Assembly (NCBI GenBank): GCA_015062825.1
Contig: SUTR01000006.1
Span: 15,000 to 70,872, forward strand
DNA from: Methanosphaera stadtmanae
GTDB taxonomy: Archaea > Methanobacteriota > Methanobacteria > Methanobacteriales > Methanobacteriaceae
DNA length: 55,873 nt
Direction: 5' to 3'
Shown: positions 1 through 8,458 of the stretch, in pieces
Layout of the letters: every line of letters starts with the position of its first letter
Position numbering within the stretch: the first letter of the stretch is position 1
Position numbers and translations under genes: made by a program
Notes under the pieces: generated by a model
What the model saw: the letters and a program-made list of their open reading frames with translations, nothing else
Database searches by the model: none
Told to the model about the DNA's origin: nothing

Positions 1-495
1 AAAGAAGAACAATTCTGTAACTCAGTAGCATCAGAAATATTACTCCCAGAAAAGGAAATAAAGAACATACGCATCAGCAATGTTAATTCAGTAATTAGAA
101 TAGTATCTGCAAGATATAATGCAAATCTAGAAACCATACTCTACAGACTTAAAAATTTAAAAATACTTTCAGATGAAGAACTTGAAAAACAACTAATAAA
201 AAGAGTATATAAACCAGATGATAATCAAGAGGAAAGTGTTGAAGAAACAACCATCAAACAAGAAGATGATAATGAACCTAAGGTTCATCAGAAAAAGAAA
301 AGAAATAAAACCCAACAAAAGTACAGATCAATGGCATCCAAGAATCTTAATCAGAACGGATATTTATATGTTGAATTACTGCTTGAAGCATATGATGAAA
401 ATATTATAAATGATTTAGATTTATCAAATGAATTAGGACTTCCACATACTGCAATACCATATGTAATAGATAAAATCTATGGAGGCAGACGATGA
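1..495 (+). CDS. ImmA/IrrE-type protein, C-terminal part (5' end outside window)
   Basis: The frame is open from the first base and ends in TGA at 493-495, so at least 164 C-terminal residues are present and the start lies outside the window. The first visible residues read EEQFCNSVASEILLPE, which matches the segment after the HExxH helix in ImmA/IrrE metallopeptidases (family pattern roughly E-x-F-x-N-x-hydrophobic-A-x-E-hydrophobic-L-x-P). After it comes a helical region with an acidic/lysine-rich linker (about residues 75-105) and a C-terminal helical part ending IYGGRR. The catalytic HExxH itself is not visible. The stop overlaps the start of the DUF4411 PIN-like gene (ATGA), so the two are translationally coupled. 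This pairing is commonly seen as a toxin-antitoxin-like or mobile-element module; ImmA-type members act on partner regulators. Family call is likely; exact role is inference. Confidence 0.7.
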   Translation, partial: KEEQFCNSVASEILLPEKEIKNIRISNVNSVIRIVSARYNANLETILYRLKNLKILSDEELEKQLIKRVYKPDDNQEESVEETTIKQEDDNEPKVHQKKKRNKTQQKYRSMASKNLNQNGYLYVELLLEAYDENIINDLDLSNELGLPHTAIPYVIDKIYGGRR

Positions 496-1034
496 TGAGT
501 CCGAAATACTTAATTGATACTAATATCTTTGTCAGATTCCAAAGTGGACAACAATATGATAAGGACTGCTTTCCAGTACATTATAAAAACTTCCTAAGAT
601 TATTGGATGAAGGACTTGCAATATCACTAGATAAAGTAAGGGATGAACTTGATGATGACTTTTTCACCAATGAATACAAGGACATATTCAAGCCAAGCAT
701 TAGCAATGAAATTACCGATACATATAACCTGTTAAGAAGCAAATTTCCCGAATACTTCAATACAGCTACACAAGAACATCCTGATGATGCAGATAGCTTT
801 CTAATCACATATGCATACCACCATAACATGTGTATTGTAACACAAGATGAATTTCAGTCAACACAGACCATAAGCATAAATACAAAGGAATATAATATTC
901 CAACATTATGTGAAGCACTAGAAGGAATATGTATAGATAATAAGGATAGAAAAGAAAATATAGGTCAATATAAATCAGGTTTTGGATGCATATGTCTTAG
1001 TGAACTTATACGATTAGAACAGCTGATGAAATAA
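492..1034 (+). CDS. DUF4411 family PIN-like protein (probable toxin RNase)
   Basis: The 180-residue protein begins with a PIN-domain first strand (KYLIDTNIFVRF) carrying the first acidic residue of the active site. It also has a conserved acidic helix (LDKVRDELDDD) and the late PIN motif DDADSFLITYAYHHN followed by a strand with a Thr/Asp turn (CIVTQDEF), where the remaining acidic residues sit. This order is typical of DUF4411, a PIN-like family frequently encoded behind XRE or ImmA/IrrE genes. PIN proteins are metal-dependent RNases, often toxins. The ATG overlaps the stop of the upstream ImmA/IrrE-type gene (ATGA). A second ATG follows immediately, so the true start may be one codon later. 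Toxin activity is inferred from family and context. Confidence 0.8.
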   Translation: MMSPKYLIDTNIFVRFQSGQQYDKDCFPVHYKNFLRLLDEGLAISLDKVRDELDDDFFTNEYKDIFKPSISNEITDTYNLLRSKFPEYFNTATQEHPDDADSFLITYAYHHNMCIVTQDEFQSTQTISINTKEYNIPTLCEALEGICIDNKDRKENIGQYKSGFGCICLSELIRLEQLMK

Positions 1035-1235
1035 TCAATATGTTAAATAATACAATCAAGCATAAGTTATTCTATTGTATAAATAATTATAATTTTTAAA
1101 CTTTTTAAACTATCACCACCTTTTTATTTTAGATTTTACAATTTACTACATTATTTATCTTGTAGAAAAATAAATTACCAAATAAAAAATATAATAATAT
1201 TATAAAAGAAAAATAATATTTTTAGGTGAAAAGAT

Positions 1236-2243
1236 ATGTGTACAGCAGCTAGTTTTCAAACTGAAGAAGACCATTATTTTGGAAGAAATCTTGATTTAGA
1301 ATATTCTTATAATGAAACAGTAGTTATAACACCACAAAAATATGAATTTAAATTTAGACAAGTAGATAATATAACCTCACATTATGCTATAATAGGTATG
1401 GCGTTTGTAGTGGAAAATTATCCATTATACTATGATGCTTGTAATGAAAAAGGTCTTGCAATGGCAGGATTAAACTATCCTGAAGCTATATATAGAGAAA
1501 CTAATGACAACAAGAATAATATAGCATCATTTGAATTTATCCCATATATCCTCAGCCAATGTGAAACAGTACCTGAAGCAATAGAATTAATAGAAAACAT
1601 CAATCTATTAAACATGGACTTCAGCCAACAATTACCATCAACAGGCCTTCACTGGATGATTTCAGATAAAGAACATTCAATTGTCATAGAATCAGATAAA
1701 AAGGGATTGATGATATATAGCAATCCTATAAATGTAATGACAAATGCACCATCATTTGATAAACAAGCATTTAATCTTAAAAACTACAGGCACTTATCCC
1801 ATAAGACTCCAAAAAATACATTCAGCCAATCTGTCGACTTAAATGCATATTCAAGAGGAATGGGTACCATAGGATTGCCAGGAGGTCTTGATTCAGTATC
1901 AAGATTTGTAAAAGTTGCATTTACTCTACAAAATAGTTTAATTTTTGATGATGAAGAGGATAATGTAAACCAGTTCTTCCACATACTAGGCAGTGTTGAA
2001 CAACAAAAAGGATGTTGTGAAGTAGCAGAAGATAAATATGAATATACCATTTATTCATCATGTATGAATACAACAAAAGGAATATACTACTATAAAACAT
2101 ACAATAACACACAAATAAATGCTGTTGATATCAATAGTGTTGATTTAACAAACAATCAACTGTATGTTTATCCACTAAATGATAATGCTTCAATAAACTA
2201 TCAGAATATGGATGATGAAGATGAAAAGATAATGTATAATTAA
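1236..2243 (+). CDS. Choloylglycine hydrolase (conjugated bile salt hydrolase)
   Basis: This 335-residue Ntn-hydrolase is predicted to cleave the amide bond of glycine- or taurine-conjugated bile acids. It begins Met-Cys, so removal of Met exposes the catalytic Cys2 as N-terminal nucleophile. Other family residues are in place: GRNLDLE (Arg17, Asp20), GLNYPE (the oxyanion Asn near residue 80), MTNAPSF (second conserved Asn) and SVSRFVK (conserved Arg). Length fits the family (about 315-340). The start has an AGGTGAA ribosome binding site at suitable spacing. Bile salt hydrolases are known in gut methanogens (Methanobrevibacter smithii, Methanosphaera stadtmanae) and are considered acquired from gut bacteria. 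Penicillin V acylase activity is the alternative in this superfamily. There is no signal peptide, so it is probably cytoplasmic. It stands alone with its own promoter region. Confidence 0.93.
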   Translation: MCTAASFQTEEDHYFGRNLDLEYSYNETVVITPQKYEFKFRQVDNITSHYAIIGMAFVVENYPLYYDACNEKGLAMAGLNYPEAIYRETNDNKNNIASFEFIPYILSQCETVPEAIELIENINLLNMDFSQQLPSTGLHWMISDKEHSIVIESDKKGLMIYSNPINVMTNAPSFDKQAFNLKNYRHLSHKTPKNTFSQSVDLNAYSRGMGTIGLPGGLDSVSRFVKVAFTLQNSLIFDDEEDNVNQFFHILGSVEQQKGCCEVAEDKYEYTIYSSCMNTTKGIYYYKTYNNTQINAVDINSVDLTNNQLYVYPLNDNASINYQNMDDEDEKIMYN

Positions 2244-2641
2244 TATTACATCATCCAACCTTTTAATTTTTCATTTTAAATAATAAAGTTACACTTATCC
2301 ACGTACTTAAATTAGATTAAACATTAATTTAAGCAACATTTTATTCAATAAAACACATATAAATTAATCAGGAACTCTATTTTTCTAGAAAGCAATTACT
2401 TTAAATCACTTATATATTATGTTTCATAGATATATTCTAAATACATATTATCCAGACAATATTATAATTTACAAGATTATTTACAAGTATTAATAATTTT
2501 ATAAATACTTAAGCAGTAAGAATATTGTAAAAATAATCATATATTTAAATTAAAATATAAACGAGAATAAGTATTTTTTTCAACAATTAGAATGATTTAC
2601 AATAAGAGTATAATAAAAAAAAACAATAAGAAGTTTATTAT
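2244..2641. other. AT-rich intergenic gap, no gene seen
   Basis: About 400 bp between the bile salt hydrolase gene and the decayed membrane protein gene. The beginning has a short CC followed by T-rich sequence (about 2261-2278) suited to transcription termination. The rest is AT-rich with no open frame of interest in either strand, no tRNA-like fold and no repeat that I could recognise. Confidence 0.6.
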
Positions 2642-3225
2642 ATGGATACGAAAAAAATTATTATTGGAGCAGTAATTCTTTTAGTTATTTTAGTAGCTGG
2701 AGGATTTCTCTTACTTAGCCATAGTGAAAAAAACAATAATGGGAAGTACTAATCAAATTACTTACCAAGTTATTATGAATTAAATTGAGACAGCAGTGGT
2801 CCGTAGGACATGTAAACAATACTTATGTTACATTAATTTATGTGATGAGTGATGTTAAATTTGAAAGTGAATTTAATCAAGCTCTAGTAGCTAAGGGAAA
2901 TCAGTCAGGATACCAGAATATTAGTGAATGAAATGTAAATGGATATAAGACCTGTGAATATGCGGGTAAACCATCGGAATTAAAAAATATTACATATGGT
3001 TCATCTACCAAATGGACAGAATATCCTCCCATAAATTTAAAGGACATGGTAGGTTCAAATGTAACTATAGATCACTTTAGAATAGTAACTGCTATAAGTC
3101 CAAACAACAGTACTGTAAATTACATTCTAATATATACAGATGATCCAAATACTAATTTATATACTACTGAAATCAATCAGATAATTAACAGTTTATCTGC
3201 AAAAAAAAAGAATAACCTCAATTAA
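2642..3225 (+). pseudogene. Decayed secreted or membrane-anchored protein gene
   Basis: The ATG at 2642 opens a reading frame for a hydrophobic N-terminal anchor (KKIIIGAVILLVILVAGG) that stops after 36 codons at TAA 2750-2752. Coding sequence clearly continues: from about 2805 another frame reads VNNTYVTLIYVMSDVKFE, is interrupted by a single TGA at 2929-2931, and runs on to a natural TAA at 3223-3225 (ending INSLSAKKKNNLN). At least one frameshift and two or three premature stops separate anchor and C-terminus. The intact ancestor would have been an extracellular protein of about 190 residues with one N-terminal membrane segment. I do not recognise the family. The relatively clean C-terminal frame suggests recent inactivation. 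Confidence 0.7.
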
Positions 3226-3434
3226 CTACCTTTTTTTATTTTTTTTGATGTGATGATAATGTATATGCTTTTTTACAAAAATATAATTATCAATCTTTCC
3301 CAATTCCTATTGATTTTGAATACTTAATTTTCTAATTAAAGCTATTTACTTTAGAGAAATTATACTATACAATAAATAATATTTATTTTATAAATTTAAA
3401 TTAAAAATTAGCGTTAATTATAATACCACATTTT
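3226..3434. other. AT-rich gap with T-runs
   Basis: The sequence directly after the decayed gene contains two long T-runs (about 3229-3245), which fit termination. The remainder shows no open frame or structure. A transposase-like relic follows. Confidence 0.5.
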
Positions 3435-3640
3435 TTCCATGAAGCAACATATTGTCTAGCAATTCAGAAATATTATGAATATATAAACAAATACTATGAA
3501 ATTCCCGAAGTATTACAATAATTTATGGAAAAACACGTAATTAATTTCATAGACAGATAATTACTATATATCCAACCCCCTTAATAGAAAAAACTTCAAA
3601 CAGATTAGACAATTACTATAGAAATCTAATACATAAATAA
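3435..3640 (+). pseudogene. Possible transposase C-terminal relic
   Basis: Translating across frames gives a coherent but broken peptide. The pieces are FHEATYCLAIQKYYEYINKYY, then EIPEVLQ-stop-FMEKHVINFID, then after a frameshift PTPLIEKTSNRLDNYYRN ending at a stop near 3640. The segment TSNRLDNYYR resembles the motif near the C-terminal catalytic region of DDE transposases of several archaeal insertion sequences (T-S/N-x-hydrophobic-E/D-N-Y/F-F/Y-R). The three lesions exclude a functional product, and no ends or inverted repeats were recognised. The call rests on peptide resemblance only. Confidence 0.35.
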
Positions 3641-3761
3641 GTAAAAAACGAACAAAAATAGAAATAAAATATTAAGTTATTTATATTATCAAATGATAGA
3701 TTGGACTTATAAAATAAGAAAAAAGATGGTTTAAGCCTATGAAAATTTACAGCGCCAAAAA

Positions 3762-3769
3762 TTTAAATA
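3762..3769 (+). promoter_or_regulatory. TATA box of adhesin/protease gene
   Basis: TTTAAATA lies 54 bases before the start codon and is preceded by a purine-rich BRE-like stretch. Archaeal spacing of about 25 bases would place the transcription start near 3790, giving a short leader that contains the AGAGGATAACT ribosome binding site. Confidence 0.55.
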
Positions 3770-3815
3770 TTTTATTGAAGATATATACATTACATTATAC
3801 ATTTAGAGGATAACT

Positions 3816-6800
3816 ATGAAACATGAAAAAATAATATTGTATTTTTTGATAGTCGTAGTTTTTTTCATTTCAATCACTACAATATCTGCAACTGATATAA
3901 ATGACAGTGGTGATTTTGATAATTTAGATGATGTTAGTGATACATCATATAATGGTCTTCATGAAAAAATATCGGCTGAAAAATCAAGTTTTACATTTGA
4001 AAGTGATTATAAATTCAATAAAGAAAGTGACAAAAATTATTCTGGTGGAGTTAATATAACTAGGGATAATTTTATAATTAACGGAAATAATCATATAATT
4101 GACTGTAACAATCAATCTAGGGCATTTGATATAACTGGAAATAAAGTTGAAATAAATAATTTAATTATTAAAAATGCTTTTTATGGGTATGGTTCAGCAA
4201 TTAGTGTTAATTCCACATTAACATTAAACAATGTTACATTCATAAATTGTATTGGAGATAACAAAACATATGATGGTGGAGCCATTTATTCTAATAATAT
4301 TACATTAAACATTAATAACTGTAAATTCATTGATAATGGCGGTGAAAATGGTGCTTCAATCACTTCTATTAGTTCCACAGTTTATGTTGTCAATTCAACA
4401 TTTATCAGCAGTAGCGATAAAATTATTAAAGGCCAAATTTATCTGGAAAACTCAAGGTTAACTGTTGACAATTCCAATTTCTTAAATACTACTTCAAAAT
4501 ATGCTGCAGCAATCTTTTTAAGGAATGATGGAACATTAAAAATTAATAATTCCAAATTCAAAAACTTATATGCTTATAAAACTGCTGGTGCAATTGGAGC
4601 AAAAATTATTTCAAATTTAATAATTAATAACTGTGAATTTGACAATGTATCTAGTCAAAACAATGGTGGTGCCATTTTTACAGATAGTTTTGGTGATGGT
4701 TCTGTTTTCAGAAGTGATGTAAACATTAATAATACATCATTCAATAACTGTTTTTCTGATTTTGGAGGAGTTATCCTTCAATTAGATGGAAATCTAGTTA
4801 TTAACAATACAAATTTCACATCCAACACTGCAAATTATGAGGGTGGTGCAATTTATACAAGTTATACTGATGTTGAGATTTTTAATTCCAAATTTAAATC
4901 CAACAGCCTACTGGATGACATATCCTATGGTGGTGCATGTTATTTTGATGAGGGTCAGGTACTCCTTAAAGGAAATGATTTTGTAAACAATACTGCTTCT
5001 GAAGGATTGTCAATCTATGGATATGATACTACTTTAAGCTTAATTGGAAATTACTTCAACAATCCCTCTGATGGGATAAGCATATGCACAGTATATGGAA
5101 AAGTGGAAGAAGAATCTAATAACACTTACACATCCGATGTTAAATCATTCAACAATACCAATGATTTCTATAACTTTGAAAATAAGGTAAAACCATTTAC
5201 AATAACCAACAACACTCTTTCATTTGATAAGATGCCCGATGAATTTGATTTGAGAAAATATGGATGGGTCACATCCGTTAAAAATCAGGGTTTCATGGGA
5301 TCATGTTGGGCATTTGGAAACATGGCAGCACTTGAATCCTCATTGCTTAGATATACAAATAAGACATATTCTCTATCTGTAAACAATATGCAAAATTCAA
5401 TGCTTCAATATTCAAAATACGGAGTGGACACTATTAAAGAAGGAGGAAATCCATATTCTGCTGTTGCCTATTTAATTGATTGGCTTGGAGTTTTCCCTGA
5501 TGAATATGATGGTTATGATGAATTAGGTAAGATATCCTCATTGTTCATAACTCCTGAAGACATTCATATTCAAAATGTGGTTATTATTCCTCCAATAAAA
5601 AATGCTACAGATAGAAATTTAATCAAAAACGCCTTAATAAATTATGGTGCAGTAGCAGCAAGTCATTGTGCAAATTTCGATAAAAATAAATATTTCAACG
5701 AATCAAGTTCTGCACAATATTATTATGATAAAGATGAATCAACCCATAGGATTTGTGTCGTGGGTTGGGATGACAATTATTCTCGGTATAATTTCCTAAA
5801 AACTCCTGAAGGTGATGGTGCATGGATTTGTAAAAATAGTTGGGGAACCAGTTGGGGTGATGATGGATACTTCTACCTGTCCTATTATGACACATCATTT
5901 GCAGACAAGGAAAGTGTCTGTTATATAATTGACAATGATCCATATACTAGAATTTACCAGCATGATGTTGGTGGAGATATCAAACTGTTGCCAGAAAGTA
6001 AATATTATGCCAGTGTCTTCACGGCTGAAGAGGATGAAATTATCAGTGCTGTAGGAACAGTATTCAATGAAAGTGGCAGAGAATATGAATTTACAATATC
6101 AGTAAATGATGTTGATGTATATACCCAGAAAGGAATAAGTAAATTAAGTGGATATGAAACAGTTAAATTGGATAATGTTGTTCCAATTAAAAAAGGAGAC
6201 AAATTTAGAATTACATTTGAAAATACAGTATCTGTTGTTCATGATACTAGAATTCATGCACAATATGGCCAGTCTTTTGTAAGTGATAACAAAGATGAAT
6301 GGGAAGACATGGCAAAGGTATATTTTGTAGGAATCCTTAAGGCATATACAATTCCTAAACTTAATACAACCATTACCGCAGAGGCTGTTTCTGGCTTTTC
6401 TAGTGGAATGGCTAATGTAACGATAAATGTAACTGATGAAAATGGAAATTCAATAACAAATGGTACAACAATCTTAACAGTCAATGAAACTAATTATATT
6501 GCTTCAATAGTTAATGATACAGTTACATTTAAAAACATAACATTAAACTATGGAAAATATGAGGGTGTCATTACATATTCAGGTAATGATATATATAATC
6601 CATCAAATACTACTGTAACTGTGATTATTAGTAAAGAAAATTCAGATAAATCTAAAGATCAATCCAATAAAAATGGAAAATCACATTCAAGTAGTGCTGT
6701 CAAAGTTCACAATGGCAAGACCCACTTCATTAAGGTATTCTTACCAAGAAGTAATACGGTTGCTATATTAGACCATAGCATACCACATACGAACTATTTC

Positions 6801-7019
6801 ACACTTAATAGATTAAATACAATCTTTGGCCAGAATTTCATAAATGGATATTTAATCATATACATAGATGGAAAAGTAGTATTTAACGGCACAGTGGATG
6901 ATAATCCAAACAGTATCTTATTTGAAATATTGGCCAGTTATCTAGGCCAACATGAAATAAAAGTAGAATATACAAAAGAAGACAAAACACAAACATACAC
7001 TAAAAACGTGACTATCTAA
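3816..7019 (+). CDS. Adhesin-like protein with papain-type (C1A) protease domain
   Basis: This is a 1067-residue secreted protein. Residues 1-25 are a signal peptide (hydrophobic core ILYFLIVVVFFISIT). Residues 60-440 are repeating beta-helix units rich in Asn (patterns such as GGAIYSN and INNSKF), typical of adhesin-like proteins of gut Methanobacteriales. A C1A cysteine protease domain follows (about 473-720) with all key residues: oxyanion Gln491, nucleophile Cys497 in GSCWAF, His644 in STHRICVVGWD and Asn674 in CKNSWGTSWG. Residues 720-850 match the lectin-like domain that often follows archaeal and bacterial C1A domains. Residues 855-950 are an Ig-like repeat, then a Ser/Lys linker and an unrecognised C-terminal domain. 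No C-terminal membrane segment is seen, so attachment is unclear. No classic papain propeptide is apparent; the beta-helix occupies that place. Role is inferred as surface binding combined with proteolysis of host, diet or neighbour proteins. Confidence 0.92.
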   Translation: MKHEKIILYFLIVVVFFISITTISATDINDSGDFDNLDDVSDTSYNGLHEKISAEKSSFTFESDYKFNKESDKNYSGGVNITRDNFIINGNNHIIDCNNQSRAFDITGNKVEINNLIIKNAFYGYGSAISVNSTLTLNNVTFINCIGDNKTYDGGAIYSNNITLNINNCKFIDNGGENGASITSISSTVYVVNSTFISSSDKIIKGQIYLENSRLTVDNSNFLNTTSKYAAAIFLRNDGTLKINNSKFKNLYAYKTAGAIGAKIISNLIINNCEFDNVSSQNNGGAIFTDSFGDGSVFRSDVNINNTSFNNCFSDFGGVILQLDGNLVINNTNFTSNTANYEGGAIYTSYTDVEIFNSKFKSNSLLDDISYGGACYFDEGQVLLKGNDFVNNTASEGLSIYGYDTTLSLIGNYFNNPSDGISICTVYGKVEEESNNTYTSDVKSFNNTNDFYNFENKVKPFTITNNTLSFDKMPDEFDLRKYGWVTSVKNQGFMGSCWAFGNMAALESSLLRYTNKTYSLSVNNMQNSMLQYSKYGVDTIKEGGNPYSAVAYLIDWLGVFPDEYDGYDELGKISSLFITPEDIHIQNVVIIPPIKNATDRNLIKNALINYGAVAASHCANFDKNKYFNESSSAQYYYDKDESTHRICVVGWDDNYSRYNFLKTPEGDGAWICKNSWGTSWGDDGYFYLSYYDTSFADKESVCYIIDNDPYTRIYQHDVGGDIKLLPESKYYASVFTAEEDEIISAVGTVFNESGREYEFTISVNDVDVYTQKGISKLSGYETVKLDNVVPIKKGDKFRITFENTVSVVHDTRIHAQYGQSFVSDNKDEWEDMAKVYFVGILKAYTIPKLNTTITAEAVSGFSSGMANVTINVTDENGNSITNGTTILTVNETNYIASIVNDTVTFKNITLNYGKYEGVITYSGNDIYNPSNTTVTVIISKENSDKSKDQSNKNGKSHSSSAVKVHNGKTHFIKVFLPRSNTVAILDHSIPHTNYFTLNRLNTIFGQNFINGYLIIYIDGKVVFNGTVDDNPNSILFEILASYLGQHEIKVEYTKEDKTQTYTKNVTI

Positions 7020-7043
7020 CCTCCAAACCCTTTTTTCATTTTT
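7020..7043 (+). terminator. C-run plus T-run terminator
   Basis: Directly after the adhesin stop codon, short CC and CCC runs lead into TTTTTTCATTTTT. Archaeal RNA polymerase terminates at T-runs on the non-template strand. No hairpin is visible. Confidence 0.5.
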
Positions 7044-7388
7044 ACGTTAATAAAAGACATATAATAAAATGAGTGTATAAAAACATATCTGACCATGCAT
7101 TTATTGAATTATAATCTTAACCTGATATAACGGTCAAAAAATTTTTTAATTAACTCAGATACTGCAAAAGAAAAAAAAGAATAGAAAATATTTAATTAGA
7201 TTATAAATTTAGTGTTTAATCATTTAATTGTAATTTCAAAACAAAATAATTGACATCATAATAGCCGTCACTATCATTACAAATCCTATTGCATCATGAT
7301 GATTGATTAACTAAACATTCATCAATTGAATCCATCAGATTAAATAATTTTCATTGAGAATTTAATAAAAAAAATTAAAAAAAAAGAA
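7044..7388. other. Intergenic gap, no gene seen
   Basis: About 345 bp between convergent genes. It is AT-rich with scattered short A-runs. I found no open frame, tRNA fold or long repeat. Its last bases are the A-rich tract that serves as the T-run of the minus-strand terminator next to it. Confidence 0.5.
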
Positions 7389-7412
7389 AATCAATCAATT
7401 ACTTGATTGATT
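7370..7412 (-). terminator. Hairpin terminator of the anchored-protein gene
   Basis: AATCAATCAA (7389-7398) and TTGATTGATT (7403-7412) form a perfect 10-bp stem with a 4-base loop just after the minus-strand stop. Read on the minus strand it is followed by a long T-rich tract (A-rich at 7370-7386 on the plus strand), giving a classic hairpin-plus-T-run. Confidence 0.75.
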
Positions 7413-7422
7413 CATCACTTGT

Positions 7423-7983
7423 TTACTTTGGTATTAGAGATTGTGAACCATTTACCAGAACAAATGGATATTTGCTTTCATAATCTTTTAGTTGATTTTC
7501 AATAGATTCACCCTGAGAAATTGTATTATTCATATCCTGATCAACTTCAGATATTTTGGTTAGGGCTTCTGATGCAGATATTTTACCCCCATTCATATCC
7601 TTAACTATATTTAATCCATCCTTAAAATCAACTACAGATTTTTTAAGCAATTCTAAGTCTTCTACACACAATCCTATGTATTCCTTACGTGTAGAGTTAC
7701 TAATAGAGTTATTAAGATTTCTTAATAATTCAATGTCTTTATCTGCAGTAGCAGTTATATTATCTGCTTTTGTAGTAAATTCTTCTATTTGAGCATTATT
7801 TGAAACAGCCTGTGTTGTATTGCTCTCATTTAGAAATGCGTTTAATTCTTGTAAATCATCATATACAATTCCCATCTGTTGATTATATATATCATCTTCA
7901 TTAGGAACAAATACCATATATCCCGCAATTGCTACAATAATCACAGCAAATATAGCAATAATAATCGTTTTATTTAATTTCAA
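7423..7983 (-). CDS. Membrane-anchored helical protein of unknown function
   Basis: The 186-residue protein has an N-terminal membrane segment (residues 6-26, IIIAIFAVIIVAIAGYMVFV) and an extracytoplasmic, mostly helical domain with Asn-x-Ser/Thr-rich stretches. The spacing of Leu and Ile suggests coiled-coil helices (about 35-110 and 120-175). It ends in SLIPK. The start is TTG, chosen because GGAGG lies seven bases before it and no in-frame ATG exists upstream. The gene is alone, with a hairpin terminator behind it. The layout resembles a pseudo-periplasmic or cell-wall-facing protein. I do not recognise a family. Confidence 0.75.
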   Translation of the reverse strand: MKLNKTIIIAIFAVIIVAIAGYMVFVPNEDDIYNQQMGIVYDDLQELNAFLNESNTTQAVSNNAQIEEFTTKADNITATADKDIELLRNLNNSISNSTRKEYIGLCVEDLELLKKSVVDFKDGLNIVKDMNGGKISASEALTKISEVDQDMNNTISQGESIENQLKDYESKYPFVLVNGSQSLIPK

Positions 7984-8426
7984 AGTAATTCCTCCGGAAA
8001 AAAATTATATTTTTATAAATTATCTTAACTATCCATATTAAATATTGTTCAATTAAATTTTCATAATAATAATATTATTGAATGATGTTTAATTGATTAT
8101 TTGTTTTATAAAAATTTTTTAATAAAAGAAATGTTTTATTTTAAATAAATCAATAATAAAAGCTATTGATAAAAAATTTTTACTAATAAAAAATATGTTT
8201 TTCATTAATATATAAGTTTAATGTTAAAATAAAGTAATATAAATATTATTCATATAATATTAACAAAGATGTATTTTATTAAAATTTAGTATGAATTTAT
8301 CATATTATGAAAAAAAAAACAATATCATAAATGAATAAAATATCATTATCATAATCTATTCTTACAGAAATCTAATGTTTAGAAAATTCAAAATAATGAC
8401 AATGAAAATTAATCTTTAATACAATA
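7984..8426. other. Divergent intergenic region, no gene seen
   Basis: This very AT-rich stretch separates the divergent anchored-protein and SNF2 genes and should hold both promoters. T- and A-runs are common. No reading frame of note, RNA fold or repeat was recognised. Confidence 0.5.
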
Positions 8427-8434
8427 TTATAAAT
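8427..8434 (+). promoter_or_regulatory. TATA box of the SNF2 helicase gene (leaderless start likely)
   Basis: TTATAAAT begins 32 bases before the ATG at 8459. There is no Shine-Dalgarno sequence in the short space between. With the usual archaeal distance from TATA to start site, the mRNA would begin at or within a few bases of the ATG, so a leaderless or near-leaderless transcript is expected. Confidence 0.5.
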
Positions 8435-8458
8435 CATATAAATTAAATAGAATTAAGT

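Noticed and set aside
4100-5100. Repetitive DNA suggestive of a repeat array in the adhesin gene
   Set aside because: The periodicity comes from protein beta-helix repeats with varied codons; there are no constant repeats with unique spacers, so it is not a CRISPR array. No CRISPR was seen anywhere in the window.
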